Origin: Parastagonospora avenae f. sp. tritici 18332-5
Lineage: Eukaryota; Ascomycota; Dothideomycetes; Pleosporales; Phaeosphaeriaceae
Assembly (NCBI GenBank): GCA_022559985.1
Contig: JAFJTR010000036.1
Span: forward strand, 186,001 to 250,000
Length of the DNA: 64,000 nt
Direction: 5' to 3'
Shown here: piece after piece, positions 44,401 to 57,025 of the stretch
Position numbering within the stretch: the first letter of the stretch is position 1
Layout of the letters: each line of letters starts with the position of its first letter
Notes under the pieces: model-generated
What the model saw: only the letters and a program-made list of their open reading frames with translations
Databases searched by the model: none
What the model was told of the DNA's origin: nothing
Made by a program: the position numbers and the translations under genes

Positions 44401-47400
44401 CTACTTCCTCCTCTTCCCCCCACCCCCACCCCTCCCTCCACCCTCTCCCTCACCCTGAAACCTCCTCTTCTTCCCCTCCCTCTCCCAATACTCCTGCTTC
44501 TCCCTCTTCTCCCTACCTTCCCTCTTCTCCTCATTCTCGCGCACCTTACTCCTATACCCCTCCTTCCGCTCATCCTGTTTCTTGCGCCTCTTCTCCACCT
44601 TATCATTCCTAATCGCCACAACCTGATCCATGAGCCGCCGTGCCTTCTTCTCCTCGCCGCCCAACACAACCGCGCGTTTCTGCAGATACGTGGGTTGGCG
44701 CTGGGGCTTCATGACGGGGGCCTGGGATTTGAAGGGTAAGTTTGCGGCGAGTTTGCGCGGGATGCGCAGGGGGTTGAAGACGCGGGTGGGGCGGTCGATG
44801 GGGCGGTATGCGGAGTTTTTGTCGGCGGGCGTGGGAAGGGAGAGTTCGTGGCGGACGACGCCCGTGAGGCGCATGCCGTTCCAGCCTGTGCTTTCGCCGG
44901 CGTCTTTTTGCTCGGCGGACGGCGGGGTGAGCAGGTCGGTCACGGTGTTGTAGAAGCGGCGCGGCTTGATGGGGTACCAGGCGCGCAGGAAGACGATGTC
45001 GCTCATGAGGATTTTGTCTTCGAAGGTGGCGCGGAAGTTTCCTTCGGGTTTGGAGAGGGCGCGCTTGATTTGGCCGCGGACGCCGGAGACGGTGCGGATG
45101 GAGGCGCCTTCGAATTTGGCGATTTCGAGGGACGATTTGAACATGTCTTTGATGAAGGCGGTGTTTTTGAAGATCTTGTAGGGGTGGCCGGTGAGCTTGA
45201 GCTTCTTGACGATTTCAGTTGATTCGTCGACGTTCAAGACCACACCTGTGGCGCTGATCCGGAAGCCAGGTGTCTTGTTGCTGAGGCTTTGAAGGCAGAC
45301 AAAACCAGTGTTGGGTGCGACGAGAGGGCCGTAGAATGTGCCGAAGCAATGCATATGCTCAGGCGTATACTTGAGCATGCGGTTGCGCGTCCGCGAATCT
45401 GATATACTGTAGATCGGTGTAGTCTGGAACCGCCTCCATCCGAGCGAGAAGATGAGAGGATCATTTGTCTTGAGGATCTTCTTGTGCCATCTGTGACGCT
45501 TGATGCGTATTTGGACAAAGCCGAATCGCTCCTCTGTCGGAGTCAAGCCGCCGATGAGAACGGGGAATCGGGGATTGAAGTGTGCGGAGAACTCGTATGG
45601 TACGTTCTCAAGAACGATCCGGACGTACGTACCAGCCTTGTGACCTTCGACGCGGACACGCGACAGCTCATCCAGTTGGTCGAACTCAGCGCGGTTGATG
45701 TCCAACTGCTTCTGAATCATAGCCTTTTGCGCATCATACCAGTCGTCCTCGCCAAACTCTTCTTCTTGCGCGGCGCCTTCTTTGCGTCCATCAGCTTTGT
45801 CGTTCATGAAGCCTTCGCGATCTTCTTCCTCGAACCGAAGCTTCAGCTCTTCTTTTCGCTTAGCATTACGTTCTCGCTCTTCCTCGATAGTCTTGGCTGC
45901 TTCGTCCACTTCTGGTTTGGATTCCTCTCCGCCGAACTTCTCGCCCGTCTCGAGATCCTCAAACTCGCCATCACCCTCATCATCTTCATCGAAGCCTTCA
46001 AAGTCGTCTTCGTTCTCCTCTTCGCCATCGCCACCCTTGCCATTCATGTGTCCGGTGGCGAATCGACTCCGTAGAGCGTCGATGTTATCCTCGTCCTCCC
46101 ATCGTTCCGCTAGCGCTTCATAGTCGAATCTCGGGATGTATCGATCCTCGGCATTTGCAGTGTCTTCGGTCTTGGACTTCTTGAAGAAGCCATCATCTGC
46201 GTCTTCATCGTCCTCAATATCTTCCTCCACTTTTGCGCCACTCCACTTCTTGATTACGTCTGTGGGCGCAAGGTCGAGGTTATACATTATCTTGGCAAGG
46301 TCTGTTATGCGGTATGCTCGTTTCTGTCCATGCAACTTCGCGGCGTTTTCACGGAGGTTGTCCTTCCATCGCAGTGCGCCTTCTTTGTCGCTGTCTTCCT
46401 CTTCTGAGTCGGAATCGCCTTCTTCCAAGTCGCTCAAGTCGCGCTCGTCTCCAGATATTGAACCAAGATCAGAGTCACTGTCTGCAAATGCGACCTCTTC
46501 AGCTGCATCGCCATTCTGATCAGACTCTTTTCGCGCAAACTTGGGCTTGCCGTTTGCCGCGCCGTTGGTGTCGAGAAATCCGGTGTCATCCTCATCCTCC
46601 GAGCCACTAGCACCCTGTTGCAACTCTTCATCGTCACTGTCAATGCCATCAAGATCTGCGTCGTCGATCTCCTCAGCTTCCGCAGCTCTTGCCTTTCGTT
46701 GTGACCGGCGCCCAGTATCCTCAGCATCATCCTCAATCTTATCAACCAGCTTGCCGCCACTGAACAGTCTGAAGCCCCGGTCATCTTCACCGAGCATTTT
46801 TCGCCCGCCTTGGAGGTTGACCATCATCTGCTCGCCGAGTCCGCGCTCCGCATAGTCGACGTGGGGATCAAACGTTGAAGTTTTGACATCGATGTACACC
46901 GCATCTTTATCAACTAGCACACCACCAACATCCGACATGGGCGCATAAAGAATCTTCTGCTTCTCACCCAATCTCGTGCGCTTCTTCTTTCCCGTCATCT
47001 TCTCGCCCTGTTTTTCCGCGAATGGCGTCGGACACGGATCCGGCAGCGCCTCCGTTGACGTGACCGTCAGATCACCCACACCAGGTATATGCACTCGCGA
47101 TCCACCTGCCGGAAAATTTGTGCCACGAAGGTATCCATACAGCGCGACCGTGCGATCGCACTTGGGATTCTGCTCCATGTCCGTCGGCGGCGTGATATCC
47201 AGGAAGCAATCCGCCAGACAATACGGATGACTATTCCTCCACACCAGCGGCCTGGGATTTTTCATTACGCTCAAGAACCTGCTGAGATTCATGATTTCTC
47301 TGTCCGGGTATCGTCCATTGACTACTCCAGACAGGTAGAAGAGTTTCGCGCCCTGGTACAGCTCGCTCCAGAATCTGTGCTTGAGGCGCTTCTTCTGCAA

Positions 47401-47993
47401 TTTGAGCGCTTCTTGCTTGCGAAACAAATCCAGATGCGTTAGTATGCCGAATACGTTTCCTGGCATACCGCTCGCGCTGAGTACGTTCAAGAACTCCATC
47501 GTCTCCATTTCAAAGCCGTAGTTGCCGTCGATCATCAGCAGCACGATATCCACTACTTTCGCAATGTCGATCATGCTGGCGAGCGAATCGGCGGGACATT
47601 CTATGAACGTGAGGCGTCGCCGCTTGGACGTGACGACTGTCAGCGGCCCGCTCGGCGTCGAGAGGGTTTGCTTCGTGTACCGCCGGATGAGCGACTTGAT
47701 CAGGGTGGTTTTGCCTACGCCAGGCGGACCGACGACGCCGACGATGATTGGGGGAGCTTCTTCGGGGAGGCGGTCGACGAGCGGAACGTGGAGGCGCTTT
47801 TCTTTGACCTGTATCCATCTATTAGCATTACAATAGTATAGGAAGTAAACAGATAACGTACATCGTGTGAGCGCGCAGCAGTCTTCTGCAATCGTCCCGG
47901 CGCCGCATACGCAAACGCCTTCGGATTCGGACCGCCGGTATGCGCTTTCTTCTCCTTCGTCGTCCGATGCGGACGATTCCCTTGGTCGGCCAT
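44401..47993 (-). CDS. bms1: Bms1, GTPase of the 90S pre-ribosome
   Basis: Bms1 is an essential nucleolar GTPase that helps cut pre-rRNA and build the 40S subunit. Two exons (47862-47993 and 44401-47808, 53-nt intron) give 1,179 residues, close to the yeast protein. The P-loop GPPGVGKTTLIKSL lies near residue 70, FIECPADSLASMIDIAKV and THLDLF are the G3/G4-like elements, and MGDVGG-type loop LYAPMSDVGGVLVDKDAVYI follows. The long acidic middle (LSDLEEGDSDSEEEDSDKEG) is typical. The C-terminal RIBIOP domain holds GFVQIRIKRHRWHKKILKTN, DPLIFSLGWRRFQT and TPGFRISATGVVLN. The tail is Arg/Gly- and Lys-rich (GRGGGGGKRRK) and the last coding stretch is G-rich on the coding strand. Confidence 0.95.
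44416..44456 (-). other. G-rich run at the end of bms1
   Basis: On the coding (minus) strand this stretch has eight or so runs of three to six guanines with short loops, encoding the Gly/Arg-rich C-terminus. It satisfies the loose G-quadruplex rule, like the 3' coding end at 21193-21219. Confidence 0.55.
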
Positions 47994-48352
47994 GGCTCCC
48001 TCACTATTTCAATGCGCGAAGCCGTGAAAAAAGTGACTTCTCCCGCGGCGATGCGCCTGCGTCCCAAAATTTCGACGCTAGGCCGGCGCGCTAATATTGC
48101 TGCAGGGATGGCGTTATCGATAAGGACGCGGTTGGCAGTGGGTGGTGGGGCATCATGGCCTCGTGTGCTGGGACACGCACGTCATCAGCGTTTATCCAAG
48201 GCTTTAGGGGATTGTGCAGGGTGGAGTGGGCTGAGAGAAGCCTGGAACGTGGGTAGGGTATATAAACATCGTTCTTGATCCTGCTGTGTCTGTGCTCATT
48301 ACACTTCAACAACTACGACTGACTCACTTGCACCCAACACTACTCATTCAAA
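47994..48352. promoter_or_regulatory. divergent promoter region, bms1 and pbi2-like gene
   Basis: 359 bp between two divergent starts. TATATAAAC lies about 95 bp before the inhibitor gene (near 48258), and a C/T- and A-rich leader precedes its ATG. No other gene is supported. Confidence 0.45.
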
Positions 48353-48669
48353 ATGCCTCAGTACAACGTGCATATCCCTCCTCGCTTTATGTTTGGTGCT
48401 GCCTGTCTAACATGAGTACTAGATTACCCTCGCCAAGGACGCGTCCAACGACGACCTTGAGAAGGCCAAGCAGCACGTCAAGGATCAGGGCGGCGAAATC
48501 GTCAGCGAGTTCTCTCTCATCAAGGGCTTCACGTATGTTTCCTCTCATCTTCCCCATATTGCAGATACTGACAGAACACAGTGCCAAGGTCCCCGACGAT
48601 GCCGTCTCGACGCTCCAGTCCAACGACAAGATCACCGTCGAGCACGACGGCGAGGTCAAGACGCAGTAG
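48353..48669 (+). CDS. pbi2: small proteinase B inhibitor-like protein (I9 fold)
   Basis: Yeast Pbi2 is a 75-residue cytoplasmic inhibitor of vacuolar proteinase B and also helps vacuole fusion. Three exons (48353-48367, 48423-48532, 48582-48669) give 70 residues. The pattern matches the inhibitor I9 fold: ITLAKDASNDDLEKAKQHVK, GGEIVSEFSLIKGFTAKVPD and the C-terminal DKITVEHDGEVKTQ, the part that blocks the protease active site. There is no signal peptide, consistent with cytoplasm. Each intron is 49-55 nt with usual splice sites; the second uses the acceptor after ACTGAC. Confidence 0.82.
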
Positions 48670-48759
48670 GGCGTCACACTTCGAACGAGATGTGATAACG
48701 GCATGGGTGGAACTCTAGGCATATGATAATGAATAGCATATGGTCATGACACAACATGT

Positions 48760-50265
48760 CTACCTCTTCTTTTCTTTCTCGTCTCCGTCTACTCTGCCCA
48801 CGCCCCGCAAGCTGAGATACACATCCGTGCCCCAACCCCATAGACTCTGCACTGCTATGCCTCCGCCAAAGTACTCGGCATATGCTCTTCCAAGCGGTAG
48901 GCCGTATCCAAGCCCAGCAAGACTGTGTGCTCCGTCACCGCCAGGGCCGGACATAGCATTCAGTGCGTCCATGCCCGTGTGTGAGCTGTGCGAGCCGGAT
49001 AAAGTGGACGAGGCTTGGGCGTCGTTGAATGTCGTGAAGCTGTAGTCCCATATGTGATGGAGATTATCGGGCGAGATGCCACCGCCACGGTCACGTATGC
49101 GGATCGTGACGCCAGGCGTAGAGTGCTTGAGGGGCAGAATGTTCGAATCGACATTCGCAGCGGCGTTTCCGTGCAGGCCAGTAAAAGCGTGCGATGCTAC
49201 GTCCGCGTTGCCCTGATCAACATTCTCGACGCGCCTCTTAGCCAGATCTTCTAAATCCTTCTCCCCGGTATCTTCTGGCAGTAGCTCTGGCAGCGGGGCG
49301 ATTGTGACTTCAATCGGCTCACGCTCCATGCCGCTCTCGACCGTCGCGCGGAACGCATTCTTCAGCAGTTCCGTGATTATATATTCCAGATGGACCGGGA
49401 CGTGTGCGAAGGTGTAGTCTGGCTCGCCGTTGATGACAACCGTGGGTCGTACGCCATATTTGAGCTCGCAGATTTCGCCAACGGTATTTGCGCAGTGCTC
49501 GACGATTGTGGCAGGCTTGAGCTTGGTGTCAATAACGCCAATATAGCCTGCGCTGTCTTCTGTCTCTTGCATGGCCTCGTTATGCGGCTGACTCGAGAAA
49601 TGTAGCGAGAGATGCTGCTCTGCGATCAAGCGCGTGCCGATTCTGGCCCGCAGATGTTCGTCTAAGAAGCGCGTCACATCCTTGGGCTGTATGTACTTTC
49701 GCGCTTCGAGAAAACCTCTTGCCAGTATGCTTATGGTGTTCGCGTGTGTTTGCACCAGGTCAGCCATGACCTCGGTGAACTTCACCTCCTCTTCCAGCGT
49801 CTTTATCTCGTGCTCCGCCCATGGTAGCAATGTAGACAGACTGTGTATGTAGTTCGAGTGTATCTTCGACACATGTGGATTCGAGACGACGATGAAGGGC
49901 AAGTTTCGGAGCGACTGTATGCGGTGCGCAAGTCGTGCGGGTAGGATTGAGAGCGTAAAGTTTGCAGAGGTCAGCAGTTGCTGAGTTGTAAGTGGTGGTC
50001 TTCCATGTCTATCACGCGACTCCGTTAATTCTTGACCGAAGCAAGAGGGCGTGTTAGGGGCTTACTTGACCAGGTCGGCAAGCGTCAGAGGATGTAACGG
50101 CAGGCTCGCCAACCGAGAAATGTCGTTGTCCGTCACAGTCTCGGTGTGCAGTTTGCGGCTCTGTACCCTCGCGAACGGGCAGCTCCTTGTCCTTCGAACT
50201 GTGCGGGGGCAGCACAGCCGTATGATGTGCGATTGGATAATCAGCGGTCGCTGAATGTGTGCCAT
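48760..50265 (-). CDS. mitochondrial protein kinase of the PDK/BCKDK family
   Basis: These kinases phosphorylate and inhibit pyruvate or branched-chain 2-oxoacid dehydrogenase E1 in the mitochondrial matrix. Two exons (50066-50265 and 48760-50008, 57-nt intron) give 482 residues. The first 40 residues are basic (RLCCPRTVRRTRSCPFARVQ), a mitochondrial presequence. The family fold starts with HRIQSLRNLPFIVVSNPHV, and GHKL ATPase motifs are IITELLKNAFRATVESG (N box, about 278-294), RDRGGGISPDNLHHIWDYSF (G1 box) and GLGYGLPLGRAYAEYFGG (G2 box). A Gly/Ser-rich linker before G2 is longer than in animals. Whether pyruvate or branched-chain dehydrogenase is the target cannot be told from sequence alone. 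Confidence 0.9.
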
Positions 50266-52402
50266 TGTTGCTTCAAATCGATAATTTCATCTTTTCGGGG
50301 TCCTTCTCAATCATTCAGTCGGGCGCGATAGACACCACGATGCTGGGTTCCGAAGCTTGCTGCGTATGTCGCCTGGGAGTCGAAAGTGCGTGCCTCGTAA
50401 AGTAGATGATTTGCAAACGCCGATATATCGTGAATGTCGTAAAAAAGATATACTCTCTCCCTGGAGTGTCTAAGGCGCGCGAGCATTGGCGAAGCTTTTC
50501 CAAAGCTTGTGCGGGCAGATACGAGCTGCTAGAGCGGTGAGGAGAGGGTCCGATCACATGAACATCATCTGCCAACCTTACCCGCCTGCACACATCTACA
50601 CCTATCTGGACATGTCGAAAGCAAAACTACTGTCTGCGCGCGAAAAGGTGTATGCTGTTGGGAAAATACACAGATAGCGCAAACTAGTGACAATAGCAAG
50701 TGATGTAATTATTCGCTTTCGTCCAAAATCTCTGGAGCAAAAATACACAAAATGCCGCTCGAAACTGTGTAGCATTTGCATCAAGCAAGGGGTCTTCGTT
50801 TCTCACAACATTCATTACACTCAATTCAAGAGTGCACTTGGTTGGCAAGTGCGGCGTATTGATGAAACCATCGATACTAACAGCTGGCCTAGGCAAGTGG
50901 ACAAGGAAGTGAGGCTATCCAGGAGTGTTCATCGCCAGACCGTACCTTCGATGGCATGGTCACATGGAAATGTAACCTGCAGCAGCGGTGTTCTGCAAGT
51001 AACGTCGCAAACAGGACGCATTGGCGCAAGCGTACTGTGTAGAATCCGGGGTAGACATATCGATAAGTTGTGGGGATGCTCGAGCGTAAACTTGGAGGAC
51101 GTGCTGTGGACTAGCGAAGCCTCTCGACACCTACATCTTGTCGACTACGACGGAAAAACCGCCAGGATGCAACAGAGTGCAGCTCAACCTATAGCCTGAA
51201 GCAATTCAAAGTTGTTTGTCGTCGCAATTGTAATGTATTGATGCCGTGTATAGCTTCAGGTTGGCAAATCACTCCGGCTACTTTCTGGCGTAGTTGGCAA
51301 CCTGCAGTGAATGAATCTGCTCGCTCGAATGCAACGGATCGGGACCTCAAATCCCGTGCGTGCCGAGATATCGTACAGAACTTTGTCTAGACAGAGAAGC
51401 TAAGGCAGTGACCGCTTGACAGGTACAAAGGAATGGCGTTACCCAACCAAGATTTCACGAAGGAGTCTCGACCTTCATGCGTGCCCCTATTAATCCGAAA
51501 CCATGGGATACTGGGCAAAAGCGCGTAAGAATGTGGCAAACCATACTTTGGAACGTCGGAGCGAGCCAATTCAACGTCGCATAGACTTCGGCAGAATCGG
51601 GCAGGTACTGTAGCAGCCAGTCTGGAGCCTCCGCTCATGGCCGTAGCGTACAAACTCGGCAGGGCTGGGCGAACAGCTTCCGGTATACTTCAGCCGCAGG
51701 ACTGCATAAGCAGCTGCTTACAACGAGCTGTGATGAAGTCAAGGACGCTTCTATCTGACCGTAAAGACCTCCAAACATGTGTAACTCATTCCGAGTGATC
51801 ACGCCGAATGCACATTGTCATGGCCGTGGTCCCTGATCTTCGCGCTGCATAATCCGCGTTTCTCGACTTCCTGTTGGGCAAATGCCGTTGGCTGGGGTCG
51901 TTTACAAAGGCGGTCAGCGCGCATGTCGAAACTCGCCACAAATAGACGCCTTTTTGCAACGTGGGCTGCGACATGCCCGCCACCAAGAGTGGCTCCTCAG
52001 CAGCTGTTGGGGAAAAGTGCAGAAGCGAATGGAGGACCGAATAGTGGAGGAACTGGAGCAAAGCGGCAAGAGCGAAGTTTCTGGTTGTCAACGAGGGGCG
52101 ATTCGTGTCTGTGGTTTGCGACTATCCCCGGTCTCTCAAAGTGCAGGGCCCAACTGGCGCTAACGCTAATCTTATCGGCTTGCTCAAAATTTTGCCCACA
52201 TAAGAAGTGCGCGCCCGCAGTGAGCGCCCCTACATATTCTCCCCTCACTTCTCTGGGACATCCCACAACTTCTTTCTTTGTTGTGTGCTTTACGGTAGCA
52301 TAGAGGAGCTGCGAGTTACTGTTCTCGCTGCAGTGCACGCTTTGATACCCGAGAGATTTCATCTTTCACCGAAAAGTTTTTAGGCCCCGCACCAGTGCCT
52401 AT
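50266..52402. other. 2.1-kb divergent intergenic region
   Basis: This is the largest gap. A 170-codon frame (50687-51199) starts with GTG and shows no motif; a 162-codon frame at 51815-52303 overlaps others on both strands. I see nothing supported. The long upstream region may serve the very strongly expressed eEF3 gene. CT-rich patches occur from 52380 on. Confidence 0.45.
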
Positions 52403-52410
52403 TATATAAA
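52403..52410 (+). promoter_or_regulatory. TATA box of the eEF3 gene
   Basis: TATATAAA lies 65 bp before the ATG and is followed by a long C/T tract (52411-52445), the usual architecture of strongly expressed fungal genes. Confidence 0.65.
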
Positions 52411-52474
52411 GGCGCCCGCCTCCCTCCACCCTTTTTCCTCTACCCACACTCTCAACCCTCCACCCACCGACAAC

Positions 52475-55400
52475 ATGGCTCCCGCTGCTCTTCACGACGC
52501 TGCGGCCATCAAGTCCGAGAACTCGAAGGCTCTCAAGGCCCTCGAGGAGCTCATGGGCAAGTTGACCGTCTCCAAGGAGCAGGACCAGATCAACGCTGCT
52601 GCTCAGTCTATCGCCACCTTCATCAACGGCGACATTGAGGAGGCTGACGCTCCCACCAAGTATGTCCCACCACCGCTGCCCCTCTATCCCGCCATGGCAC
52701 GTTTCTAACAATTTTCGCAGGGCCGTCGAACTGCTCACCAAGCAGCTCGCCAGCAAGAAGGATGCCGTTGCCCGTGAGCGCGCGCTTGACGCCATCCGCG
52801 CCATTGCGCAGCACTCCCACGTCTCCGCCTCGGTCGAGCCCTACCTCGTCGAGCTCCTCCCCGCCGTCCTCGCCGCTGTCGGCGACAAGATGAGCGCCGT
52901 CAAGGTCGCTGCTCAGACCACCGCTGAGTCGATTGTCGCTGCCGCCAACCCCAACGCCGTCAAGGCCATCATCCCACACATCATCAAGTCCCTTGAGACC
53001 GCACAAAAGTGGCCCGAGAAGATGACTGACCTGAAGTGCATTGAGGTCCTCACCAAGAGCGCCCCCGCACAGATGGCCTTCCGTGTTCCCGACTTGATTC
53101 CCGTCATCTCTGGTGCCATGTGGGACACCAAGCCCGAGGTCAAGAAGGCCGCTTACGCCACCATGGAGACTCTTTGCTCCTTGATCTCCAACAAGGATAT
53201 CGAGCGCTTCATTCCCGAGCTCATCAAGTGTATCGCCAAGCCTGAGAACGTCCCCGAGACCGTTCACTTGCTCGGTGCCACCACCTTCGTCACTGATGTC
53301 CACGAGCCCACCCTCGCCATCATGGTTCCCCTGCTCGAGCGTGGTCTCGTTGAGCGCGAGACTGCCATCAAGCGTAAGACTGCTGTCATTATCGACAACA
53401 TGTGCAAGCTTGTCGAGGACCCCCAGATTGTCGCCGCTTTCTTGCCAAAGCTGATGCCTGCGCTCGAGAAGAACCACGACAATTTGGCTGACCCCGAGGC
53501 CCGTGAGAAGACCCGCCAGGGTCTCGACACCCTGATCCGTGTCGGTCACGTTGAGAACGGCAAGATCCCCGAGCTGTCCAAAGACGGCGACGTTGCCACC
53601 ATTGCTGGCAAGCTCAAGGATGTCCTGCCCTCCAAGTACAAGCTCGACGACCGCTTCACCCCCGTCGTCAACTACATTGGTGCCATCGGTGGTCAGCTCA
53701 TCGACGAGAAGGACTACGAAGGCCTCAACTGGCAGGCTAACGCCGGTCCCTTCGTCGCCGTCCTTGTTGGCGATGAGGAGGCCAAGGACATCACCGAGAA
53801 CCTCCGCAAGCGCGCTCTGCCCGCTGCCCTGCAGGAGGAGATCGCTGAGCCTGATGAGGAGGAGGGCGAGGATCTGTGCAACTGCACATTCAACTTGGCC
53901 TACGGTGCTAAGATCTTGCTCAACCAGACACATCTCCGCCTGAAGCGTGGACAGCGTTACGGTCTCCTCGGACCCAACGGATCCGGCAAGACCACCCTCA
54001 TGCGTGCTATCAACAACGAGCAGGTCGAGGGTTTCCCCAAGCAGAACGAGGTCAAGACCGTCTACGTTGAGCACGATCTCGACTCAGCCGATACTGAGCA
54101 GACCGTTATTGCCTGGACCTTGAAGAAGCTTGCGGATGTCGGTATCACCAAGCCCGAGGAGGAGGTCAAGAGCACCCTCAACGAGTTCGGTTTCACCAAC
54201 GACATGTACAACGGTCCCATCACCGCTCTGTCCGGTGGCTGGAAGATGAAGCTCGCGCTTGCGCGTGCTGTGTTCGAGGAGCCCGACATTCTGCTCCTTG
54301 ACGAGCCCACCAACCACTTGGACGTCAAGAACGTCAAGTGGCTCGAGGACTACCTGACCAACTCCCCTTGCACATCCATTGTCATCTCCCACGACAGCAA
54401 GTTCTTGAACAACATCATCCAGCACGTTATCCACTACGAGCGCTTCAAGCTTAAGCGTTACCGTGGTAACCTCGATGAGTTCGTCAAGCGTGTGCCATCT
54501 GCCAAGTCATACCACGAGCTCAGCGCCTCCGACATGGAGTTCAAGTTCCCCGAGCCCGGTTTCCTCGAGGGTGTCAAGACCAAGGCCAAGGCCATTCTCC
54601 GTGCCACCAACATGAGCTTCCAATACGAGGGTACCTCCAAGCCCCAGATTGCCGACATCACCTTCCAGTGCTCGCTCGGCTCCCGTATTGCCGTCATTGG
54701 TCCTAACGGTGCTGGCAAGTCTACTCTTGTCAACGTCCTGACTGGTGAGCTTGTCCCCACCTCTGGTGAGATTTACCATCACGAGAACATCCGTATTGCG
54801 TACATCAAGCAGCACGCTTTCGCCCATATCGATCACCACCTCGACTCTACTCCTTCCGAGTACATCCAGTGGCGTTTCCAGACTGGTGAGGACCGTGAGA
54901 CCATGGACCGTGCCAACAAGATCGTCACCGAAGAGGACGAGAAGGCCATGGACAAGATCTACAAGATCGAGGGTACCCAGCGTCGTGTCATCGGTATTAA
55001 CTCGCGAAGGAAGTTCAAGAACTCCTACGAGTACGAGTGTTCGTTCGCTCTCGGAGACAACGTCGGCATGAAGAACGAGAAGTGGACTCCCATGATGACT
55101 GCAGACAACGCCTGGATTCCTCGTTCCGAAATCATGGCATCCCATGCCAAGATGGTCGCCGAGGTTGACCAGAAGGAGGCTCTCGCCTCCGGTCAATTCC
55201 GTCCTTTGGTCCGTAAGGAAATTGAGGCCCACTGTGCCCAATTCGGTCTCGATGCTGAGCTTGTCTCTCACTCCCGCATGCGTGGTCTGTCCGGTGGACA
55301 GCGTGTCAAGGTCGTTCTCGCCGCTTGCTCATGGCAGCGTCCTCACTTGATCGTTCTCGACGAGCCTACTAACTACCTCGACCGTGACTCTCTCGGTGCC

Positions 55401-55927
55401 CTTTCGAAGGCCATCAAGTCCTTTGAGGGTGGTGTCATCATCATCACTCACTCGGCTGAGTTCACCAAGGATTTGACTGAGGAAGTCTGGGCTGTCATGG
55501 ACGGTCGCATGACACCTTCCGGCCACAACTGGGTGCAGGGTCAGGGTTCCGGCCCTCGTTTCAGCGCCAAGGAAGGTGAGGAGGAGGAGAAGTTTGACGC
55601 CATGGGGTATGTATTCCCTCTTGTTCCGAAAACTCGGAATGTTCCAACAATTCCGACAATTCCCCAAACACCTTCCCACACCCACGCCTTCACATACACA
55701 CATCCCACACACTTACAAAACCCTTTATTGGACTACGCTAAGCCTAATGCAGAAATAAAATTGCATCTCAAGAAAAGAAGAAAAAGCTCACCTCCAGCGA
55801 GATGCGCAAGGTAAGATTTGACCTTCACGCTACTAAATACAGCTGCTAACAACCTCTGTAGAAGAAGAAGGACCGCATGGCCCGCCGCAAGCGTGGTGAG
55901 GAGGTTTTCTCTGACGAGGACGACTAA
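52475..55927 (+). CDS. tef3: translation elongation factor 3 (ABC-F ATPase)
   Basis: eEF3 is an essential, largely fungal ATPase that speeds release of E-site tRNA. Four exons (52475-52659, 52721-55606, 55753-55810, 55862-55927) give 1,064 residues, against 1,044 in yeast. HEAT repeats cover residues 10-320 (for example AVAAGDKMSAVKV-like blocks). Two ABC domains follow: Walker A GPNGSGKTTLMRAI (about 480), signature LSGGWKMKLALARAV, Walker B ILLLDEPTNHLD; and GPNGAGKSTLVNVLTG (about 723), LSGGQRVKVVLAACSWQRP, LIVLDEPTNYLDRDSL. The chromodomain-like insert lies between 790 and 870 (YEYECSFALGDNVGMKNEKW). The C-terminus is Lys-rich (KIASQEKKKKLTS, RRKRGEEVFSDEDD). Codon use is strongly biased, as expected for high expression. 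Confidence 0.98.
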
Positions 55928-57025
55928 GTGTATCGCCTCCGACAAAAGTCTTCTTTCTTTCTTAGTTGCGATGTTCACGGATGCGATAGAGGGGTGCATT
56001 TCACGGCTTGAGACGCTTAGCCTACGACAGTAATGTGTGATGCGCTGCGAGTGGTCATGGGTCGGCGTCTGGATATCCACAAAATTATGCATGGTTTTGT
56101 TACGACAGCTACAGCTTGCAGGTTCGTTATCTGTCAAGAAGATAGAAATAGATCTTGATAAACAGTTCAAACTTGTGTGCTTTGACATTGAAGGGATATG
56201 ATGTTTGCTATTCAGGTTTGACATGGTGGAGAGTGTTTAGAAAGAGCGGGTGATGAATTACCTTAATCCTCAGACAGGATAGTATGCTTGAGGCATGCCA
56301 TTGTGGTATGACACTTTGCTCAGTCAAGTACAGCACCCTTCACAGTGAAAGTCCCATCACATAGTCCTACCCAATCCTATTCTTGTTTTACAGAATCGAC
56401 TGTGAAAGACGAGGTAACGACATCTATGAAGCCTTCAAGCTTGTAATCTGTATGTCAAAGGCCTTTGATCATCTCGTGAGCATTGGTATTGCAAGACTGT
56501 CGCTCAGAGCTCTGAAAGCCTCTACAGGCATTTACATCTCAGCCTCTGTAGGAAAGGAAAACAGATTATGCTTGTTACAAGTGGTAAACAACGAGAAGAG
56601 AGATTGAAGATAGGGTGAGCTGGAGGTATATACTAGCATTTTTAGGTGCGCGATATGTATAGCCTTGCAATGAATTCGCCCGCGAACGACGTGTTCGTAG
56701 ATTTTCGGAGGTGAAAGGATTCAAAAATCAAAAGGATGGCGTGTCCGGGGTTGGTGAGGCCTGGAGGTATACGCAGTCATACGATAGAGATGCCGTTCTC
56801 CTTAGGCGAGCCACATGTAAAGTCACAGGGGAAGCAGCGGTTTTGCAAGGGGTTCAACGATATAGGACAAGCAACTGACCCGAGACTATATCGTGAGTTG
56901 CTTATCGCGTAGGCTGGAGGTATACGCGCTTTTGTCGGTCCTCAATTAATGCTACAAATTCACCCCCATTTCGGAAAGGGCGGGGCTTTCAAGGCCCTAA
57001 TAGCCTGGGTAAATTGGTCGAGCAA
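55928..57025. other. convergent spacer with a recurring motif
   Basis: About 1.1 kb between the 3' ends of the eEF3 and zinc-finger-like genes. No gene is supported. A CTGGAGGTATAC-type motif occurs three times (56620, 56761, 56914; see findings). Confidence 0.45.
56620..56927. repeat. three copies of a CTGGAGGTATA motif
   Basis: The motif sits at 56620-56630, 56761-56773 and 56914-56927, about 141 and 153 bp apart. The second and third copies share CTGGAGGTATACGC; the first diverges after TATA. The rest of the spacing is not repeated, so this is a dispersed short motif. Confidence 0.6.

Noticed and set aside
50687..51199. 170-codon open frame in the eEF3 upstream gap
   Set aside because: It begins with GTG, shows no motif or codon bias like the neighbouring genes, and other frames are open over the same bases.
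52623..54074. 483-codon minus-strand open frame inside the eEF3 gene
   Set aside because: It is antisense to eEF3 coding sequence, and its long openness follows from the strong codon bias (few T/A-rich antisense stops). The peptide is a Leu/Gly/Asp-rich shadow without motifs. The same holds for 54507-55271.
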